Source: Cristatella mucedo (taxonomy: Eukaryota > Bryozoa > Phylactolaemata > Cristatellidae). From it: a stretch of 64,000 nt of DNA. The stretch lies in the NCBI GenBank assembly GCA_009760855.2, contig WPIO01000037.1:1550001-1614000 (forward strand), written 5' to 3'. A model generated the notes under the pieces. The model did no database searches. It was not told the DNA's origin and worked only from the letters and a program-made list of their open reading frames with translations. Below, piece after piece: positions 59,160-64,000 of the stretch (position 1 is its first letter; the number at the start of each line of letters is the position of its first letter). Both the position numbers and the translations under genes were made by a program.

Positions 59160-61300
59160 CATTGCCAACGCTCACCTGCTAAAACTAGAGCTACTTTCTC
59201 TAAGCCAACACTAGCGTCGGTGCCCGCTTATAGCTTGTGCCATTGGAATGCCTGCTCTATGTGCAATCAACTGTTAGTTGATGGCTGCTCGATATTTAAG
59301 TAGACTCGACATTTTTGCTCTTAATGAGACCGGTCTTAAGTCGATGAACTCCTCGGCTATTTCAGATGCTACCACAGAAGGTTTCTCCCTTTTTCACAGT
59401 CCCAGATCGGTGAAAACTGGCGATGTAGCGCGTAAGTTGTTGCTAGTGGCTCTTTCAATTTCAAGCCTTTCTCAGCTCTTGCTAAGCTATCTTTCGAAAA
59501 CCCTGATCTCAGTATAGTTAGTGGTAAGCTTGCGACGTGCTCGTCCGCCAGTCAGCCATCCCAGCTTCATCTATAACTTTTCTGACTTTCTATTATTCTA
59601 CGTGCTATAAATATTCGCTTTGATAACCCATCCGATCCGAAGTGTTCCAACCTGCTTTTACTCTCTTCAGGACAATCTGCCTCCATTCTCACATTCAAGC
59701 CCCGACAGGCTCACGTACAAGGCCATAGCTTCGATCAAATTTTCTCCTGCTATTGAACCTTATCGACCCCTATCGTCAGCCCTTTTGGCACATCTGGTCA
59801 TTTAACGATTTCGTTCTTCCTGGAAAGCGTTTCTCTTCTGATATCCAAAACTACACGTGGGTCAAGATGCTCTCAAGTCTCTAGACACAGATGCTGTCCG
59901 AAACAGAGATGCATCCTGCACTCTATTTGACCCAACCACCGACCATACCTCTTTGATGCAAGGCTACTGCTCGACGGAAGCCAACGCCCTCGACGATGAC
60001 GAGTTTGTACCTCTTGACTACACGTCGGGAACCGTTCCCAAGAGACGCCTTTTGGCTCACGACTGACCTAAAAGGCGCAAGGAACACTAAAGGTAGACAC
60101 GGAAGGGCCACCAAAAAGTCGGGACTGACTGTCCACTGCTTGGCATTTGAAGACGAATTCATCAGAACCTTGCTAGCAAGTTCCAGTCGGGATTTAGAGC
60201 AACCATTCCAAGGAAACTGTTCTGCTTCGGGTCTGCAATGACATTCTGAACAATGTTGATCGGGGTAGTGCTTCTCTGCTGGTACTCTGGGATCTATCAG
60301 CATCATTTGACACTATAGACCAACAGATCAGATCCTTCTGGAACGCTTCCATGAAGTAGGACCAGCCGAGTGTGGATGTAAATGGCTGCCGGTATTCAAG
60401 GAAGTCCATAAAAGCATTGGGTACAGCGGGATTCAGTTTAAGGCGATTTCCCCAATCCCAATCTTAGCTTTCATGCCTAAGACAACGACACCTAGCTCTA
60501 TCTACCTTTCAACCCTTTAAAGCCTTGCTCCTCATTCGAGTCTCTTAATACCTTTGCATCCTGCATTGACGACATTCATATTTCGATGGCTAATAACTTC
60601 CTGAAGCTGAATAAGATGATAAGACCAATCTAATAGTAGAATGAGGAAATCTGCCACCCGAAAGTTGGAAGACCGCAACCTCAAGATTGCTTCATCTAAC
60701 AGCACTCCCTTGATGTCTGCCTGATCACATTTCCCTCCAGTCAAGTCAGCCTACTTTCAGCTAAGGAGCATTGCCAAAATCAGGGCCTGCTTACAAGAGT
60801 ACGACAACCAAACTAGTTCACACGTTTGTGATATCACATCTCGATTATGGGAATTCCATTTATTCAGCTGGCCTGTGGCCATAATCGTCTGCAACTGGCA
60901 AAAAACTCAGCAGCTCATCTGGTCTCTAGTCAACGGCATAGCTGCCACAGCACACCACCCACTGCTGCCTGAGCCTCACTGGGTCCGTATCAAGCATAGA
61001 ATAGATTTCAAGATCCGCTGTCTTGCTCACAGGTCGCTTCACTTGCTTGCACCAGCCTTGGCCTATCTGACTTTCTCACTCCTCCAGTCACATGCTCTTG
61101 CACCACCCGCTCCCGTCATCATGCCTTCTGTAGTACTCAATTGAGATCTTTTGGCAATCGAACATTGAGCTCGTGTGCGCCGAAAGTACTGAAATCGCTT
61201 CCGGCTACGGTCGCTACCTGCAACCGCCTTGCAGTATTTGAGCCTCAGCTAAAGATGCACCAGTTCTGGTCAGCTTTCTCGTCGTCTCAGTGAACATGTC
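59160..61300 (+). mobile_element. CR1/L2-like LINE with endonuclease and reverse transcriptase, decayed
   Basis: Broken frames give an apurinic-type endonuclease start (LCHWNACSMCNQLLVD, LDIFALNETGLKSMNSSAIS, GFSLFHSPRS), a linker (KKSGLTVHCLAFEDEF), reverse transcriptase blocks (FQSGFRAN-like, VCNDILNNVDRG, LWDLSASFDTID, MANNFLKLNK) and the usual C-terminal region (ISHLDYGNSIYSAG, LGPYQA-like WVRIKHRIDFKIRCLAHRSL, CAPKVLKSLP). The order and spacing are those of a CR1/L2-clade LINE with large deletions in the polymerase. It appears to be the parent type of the many 3' fragments here. Confidence 0.8.
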
Positions 61301-61364
61301 TTTTTTCTGTTACTGTGTGGTTACCATGGTCACATGCGCATGATTCAGTGCATGCTATTAGCCA

Positions 61365-61670
61365 TAATAATAATAATAATAATTAACTTGATAAAGCGCC
61401 CTCAGAGAACTTAATCTCTCTCTAGGCGCTTTACATTTGCTGTAAAGTGAAATGCAATTGAATCATAAGTAAAATCATGCTTGAAAAACAAACGAAATGA
61501 ATAATATGGTTAGGGGTGACATGCACAGGGTCAGCATGCAAATGTGGTTAGTGGCAGCATGCACAGTGTCAGCACGCATAAGCACATCAAGGACGAATCA
61601 CAGGGACCCACTAAATGCTGTCCTAAATAGGTGTGTTTTTAGGTTCCTTTTAAATGTGGTCATAGATCAT
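61365..61670 (-). mobile_element. LINE 3' end fragment
   Basis: On the plus strand: (TAA)n, AACTTGATAAAGCGCCCTCA, GAGAACTTAATCTCTCTCTA, GGCGCTTTACATTTGCTGT, then GGGTGACATGCACAGGGTCA and GCACATCAAGGACGAATCAC. It is a well-preserved reversed 3' end. Confidence 0.82.
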
Positions 61671-61769
61671 ACAAACCGGTGGCCATAAGTATCCTCATGT
61701 TTGCTTTTGCACGCTTGATACCATGCCACGCCTGATACCATGCATACTACCCTAAGGTTATTGCTTCTC

Positions 61770-61875
61770 TTGTAGCCAGTCGTAAAGCGCCCATGGTAGA
61801 TATTTAGTTCTTTTTGGGTGCTCTACAAATGACCTATTATTATTATTATCATTATTATTATTATTATTATTATCT
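61770..61875 (+). repeat. SINE/LINE-type tail with (ATT)n
   Basis: CGTAAAGCGCCCATGGTAGA, TTTAGTTCTTTTTGGGTGCT and ACAAATGACCTATTATT: the common tail with a diverged hairpin. Confidence 0.65.
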
Positions 61876-62039
61876 GTCCAGAAGGCAACCGATAATGATG
61901 GGCAGAACATTCTTGTGGGGGTCACGGGTCTCTGGCAAGTCAGACCAGCTAATTTTACTTTCACAAACCAGCGATCCAAAAACTGTTTACTGTATACCAT
62001 TCAAACAGCTACTGTCCTTTTTTCACACCACAGCCGGGT

Positions 62040-62175
62040 AAAGGTAAAGGTTAGCTGATTCAAAGGTACATCTATATAGACGAACAAGAGCCCTACCAGC
62101 TACCGCCACCGCTTGCAGTGGGCAATAAAGGATCGCCCATTGCAGGACTTGAACCAACGACCTGGGTCGTGTGAC
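62040..62175 (-). repeat. SINE (second family)
   Basis: On the plus strand: AGGTTAGCTGATTCAAAGGT, CCGCCACCGCTTGCAGTGGG, CAATAAAGGATCGCCC, and ACTTGAACCAACGACCTGGG. Confidence 0.75.
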
Positions 62176-62204
62176 GAACGAAAGCAAAATATGGTTGCTC
62201 CTGC

Positions 62205-62515
62205 TAAACAAATATAATTCATTTGCATTGCACCCTAAGAGAACTTTATCTCTATGTAAGCGCTCCACATATGTAATGCAACGTATCTCCGTCTGTAACT
62301 CCACAAAGCTACAAAGACCGGATGTGGACGCTACACAGGAGGGTTTCGTATAGCACACTCACAGCCTAAGCGGCTTTCGGTGCTCATTCAGTAGCCAACA
62401 GATTTCAAGACATATGCCATCGGGCTCGAGCCCACGACCTTAGGTCATCAAATAAATTAACCTTGAACTTGGTCAAACCGAACACCTTAGCCACTGAGCA
62501 AAACCAGCTAGGGCA
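62205..62515 (-). repeat. SINE (first family), interrupted
   Basis: The reversed tail (AATTCATTTGCATTGCACCC, TAAGAGAACTTTATCTCTAT) lies at 62213-62275. The reversed head (GGGCTCGAGCCCACGACCTT, then GAACACCTTAGCCACTGAGC) lies at about 62410-62510, with about 130 unrelated bases between. Confidence 0.6.
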
Positions 62516-62710
62516 ACAAAACTCATTGCATGTTTTCACACGGAGTGACAGGACAGTGGGTAGATATGCCTACCGATATATAGGTGCTGTCTTAAGTTTA
62601 AGCAACCTGCCAAACTTACAGAACAGTTTGTGGCTTTCTCTAGTAATTTATCCAGAACTCCTCTCAGAATGCATCACTTCGAATGTTCAGATAGCCATGG
62701 TGATAGATAT

Positions 62711-62765
<55 letters not shown>

Positions 62766-62800
62766 TAGATAGATATAGATATATATATATAGATATATAA
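62711..62800 (+). repeat. (TA)n microsatellite
   Basis: TA with a few GATA units. Confidence 0.95.
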
Positions 62801-62899
62801 CATGGCATGCTTCAGTTTTCAATTTTAAATTACTTAGGCTGATAGGAAATCGTTCCAACATAATTTCTGATCACTTTTTGTAGGTGAGTTGGCATGGAC

Positions 62900-63810
62900 G
62901 CCATGATCCTCATGCATAATTCTGAAGCAAATCTGGGTGTCATGTTCCAAAGTGACATTTCGTTAGACGACCACATCAGCTCCACGGTCAAGTCTACTTT
63001 CAGCTACATAACTTGCTAAAATTCGGGCTAGCTTAGATAAGGATACCACGTCTAAGTTGGTCCATGCACTTGTGACACCCCGTCTTGACATCTAAAAAAA
63101 AAATATAATTCATTTATGTAGCGCCCTAAGAGAACTTAATTTCTATTCAGGCGTAACTCACTGCTTGCTGGTCTACCGGCATGTGCAATCAGGTGCTTAC
63201 AGCTGGTGCAAAACTCTGCAGCTAGGCTTGTCTGTCGTGAGCGGCGCAGTTGCCACATCACACCACTTCTCGCCGGCCTGCACTAGCTCCCAGTCAAGCA
63301 ACACATCGACTTCAATGTTGTCACTCATTTTTAGGTCCCTTCATTCTTTGGCTCCAGCCTACCTATCAGATCTACTCCCCCAACATCGTGCCACCTGCTT
63401 TTCGGAATCCAACAGTTTACCCATACCTCGTACAGATCCCCAATTCTTTGGAGACCGTGCATTTAGTTCGTATGCTCACAAAGCCTGGAATTCACTCCCG
63501 ACTTGCGTCACGACAACCGCTGACATGACCATATTTAAAAAGAAACTAAAAATGCACCTATTTTTGACAGCGTTTAGTGGGTCCCTGTGATTCATCCTTT
63601 ATGTGCTTATGTGTGCTGACACTGTTGCATGCTGCCACGAACCACACCTGCATACTGACCCTGTGAATGTCACCCCTAACCATGTTATTCATGCTGTTTA
63701 TCAAGCATGATATTGCCACTCAGATCGTGTTTCCTTTGCAGCAAATGTAAAGCACATAGAAAGAGATTGAGTTCCCTGAAGGTGCTTTATAAAGTGTATT
63801 ATTATTATAT
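62900..63810 (+). mobile_element. CR1/L2-like LINE, 5'-truncated, with a nested SINE piece
   Basis: Reads SEANLGVMFQSDISLDDHIS, then after a nested insertion the segments LTACWSTGMCNQVLTAG, QPTYQIYSPNIVPPAFRNPT, FGDRAFSSYAHKAWNSLPTC, MTIFKKKLKMHLFLTAFSGS, and the 3' untranslated region ending in AAATGTAAAGCACATAGAAA, GAGATTGAG and (ATT)n. The frame is open from 63165 to 63590. At 63092-63152 a reversed SINE tail interrupts it. Confidence 0.83.
63092..63152 (-). repeat. SINE (first family) tail inserted in the LINE
   Basis: On the plus strand: A-run, ATATAATTCATTTATGTAGC, GCCCTAAGAGAACTTAATTT and CTATTCAGGCG. LINE sequence continues directly on both sides. Confidence 0.78.
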
Positions 63811-63812
63811 AT

Positions 63813-63937
63813 ACAATTCATGTATATAGCGCCCCAAGAGAACTTAATCTCTATTCAAGCGCTTCACATATGCCTCGGGGCTCGAGCCCACGAACTCAGT
63901 CAGACCTTGGTCGGGGCGAGCACCTTAACCGCTAGAC

Positions 63938-63940
<3 letters not shown>
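63813..63940 (-). repeat. tRNA-derived SINE (first family), complete
   Basis: On the plus strand: CAATTCATGTATATAGCGCC, CCAAGAGAACTTAATCTCTA, TTCAAGCGCTTCACATATGC, CTCGGGGCTCGAGCCCACGA and GAGCACCTTAACCGCTAGAC. It abuts the 3' end of the LINE at 63810 tail to tail and is followed by (TA)n to the window end. Confidence 0.85.
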
Positions 63941-63979
<39 letters not shown>

Positions 63980-64000
63980 ATAATATATATATATATATAT
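63941..64000 (+). repeat. (TA)n microsatellite at the window end
   Basis: TA repeat with a short interruption, running off the window. Confidence 0.95.

Overview
This is nuclear DNA of an invertebrate animal; I cannot fix the phylum. Genes are split by GT-AG introns. The CCDC47 protein is clearly orthologous to the vertebrate one but too diverged to be vertebrate. There is an intron-containing tRNA-Tyr, an axonemal dynein fragment, CR1/L2-like, R2-like and Tigger/pogo-like transposon remains, tRNA-derived SINEs, and very many long microsatellites ((CT)n/(GA)n, (TA)n, (GT)n, (ATT)n, (GGA)n). No bacterial or viral gene organisation is visible.

Layout. (1) 1-9229, plus strand: the 3' part of an LRP3/LRP12-type receptor gene, with an LDL-receptor class A exon, a transmembrane exon and a large cytoplasmic-tail exon; the upstream exons were not found. 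(2) 10139-15259, minus strand: a complete five-exon gene for a predicted 633-residue secreted protein. Its C-terminal half looks like a legumain/C13 caspase-fold domain that has lost both catalytic residues. It converges tail to tail with the LRP gene and starts in a CpG-rich block (about 13.8-16.2 kb). (3) 15.3-41.6 kb: gene-poor, made of GC-rich blocks, microsatellites and broken transposons (CR1/L2-like LINE tails, an R2-like endonuclease fragment, a Tigger/pogo transposase with a LINE inserted in it), plus one tRNA-Tyr gene at 29959-30042. (4) 41681-57418, minus strand: nine exons of CCDC47, a subunit of the ER PAT/multipass translocon complex; the 5' exon with the signal peptide is not visible. 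Its introns are full of repeats, and one holds an antisense dynein heavy chain exon-like segment. (5) 57.4-64 kb: a decayed CR1/L2-like LINE with endonuclease and reverse transcriptase remains, further LINE tails and SINEs.

The three protein genes show no functional link to each other beyond all being membrane or secretory-pathway genes. The most interesting points are: the legumain-like pseudoprotease; a 3'-terminal hairpin shared by the LINE and SINE families, which suggests the SINEs borrow the LINE machinery; consistent orientation of intronic polypyrimidine tracts along the sense strand in all three genes; the orphan dynein exon; a triple tandem splice acceptor in the LDLa exon; and a near-perfect 26-bp intronic hairpin.
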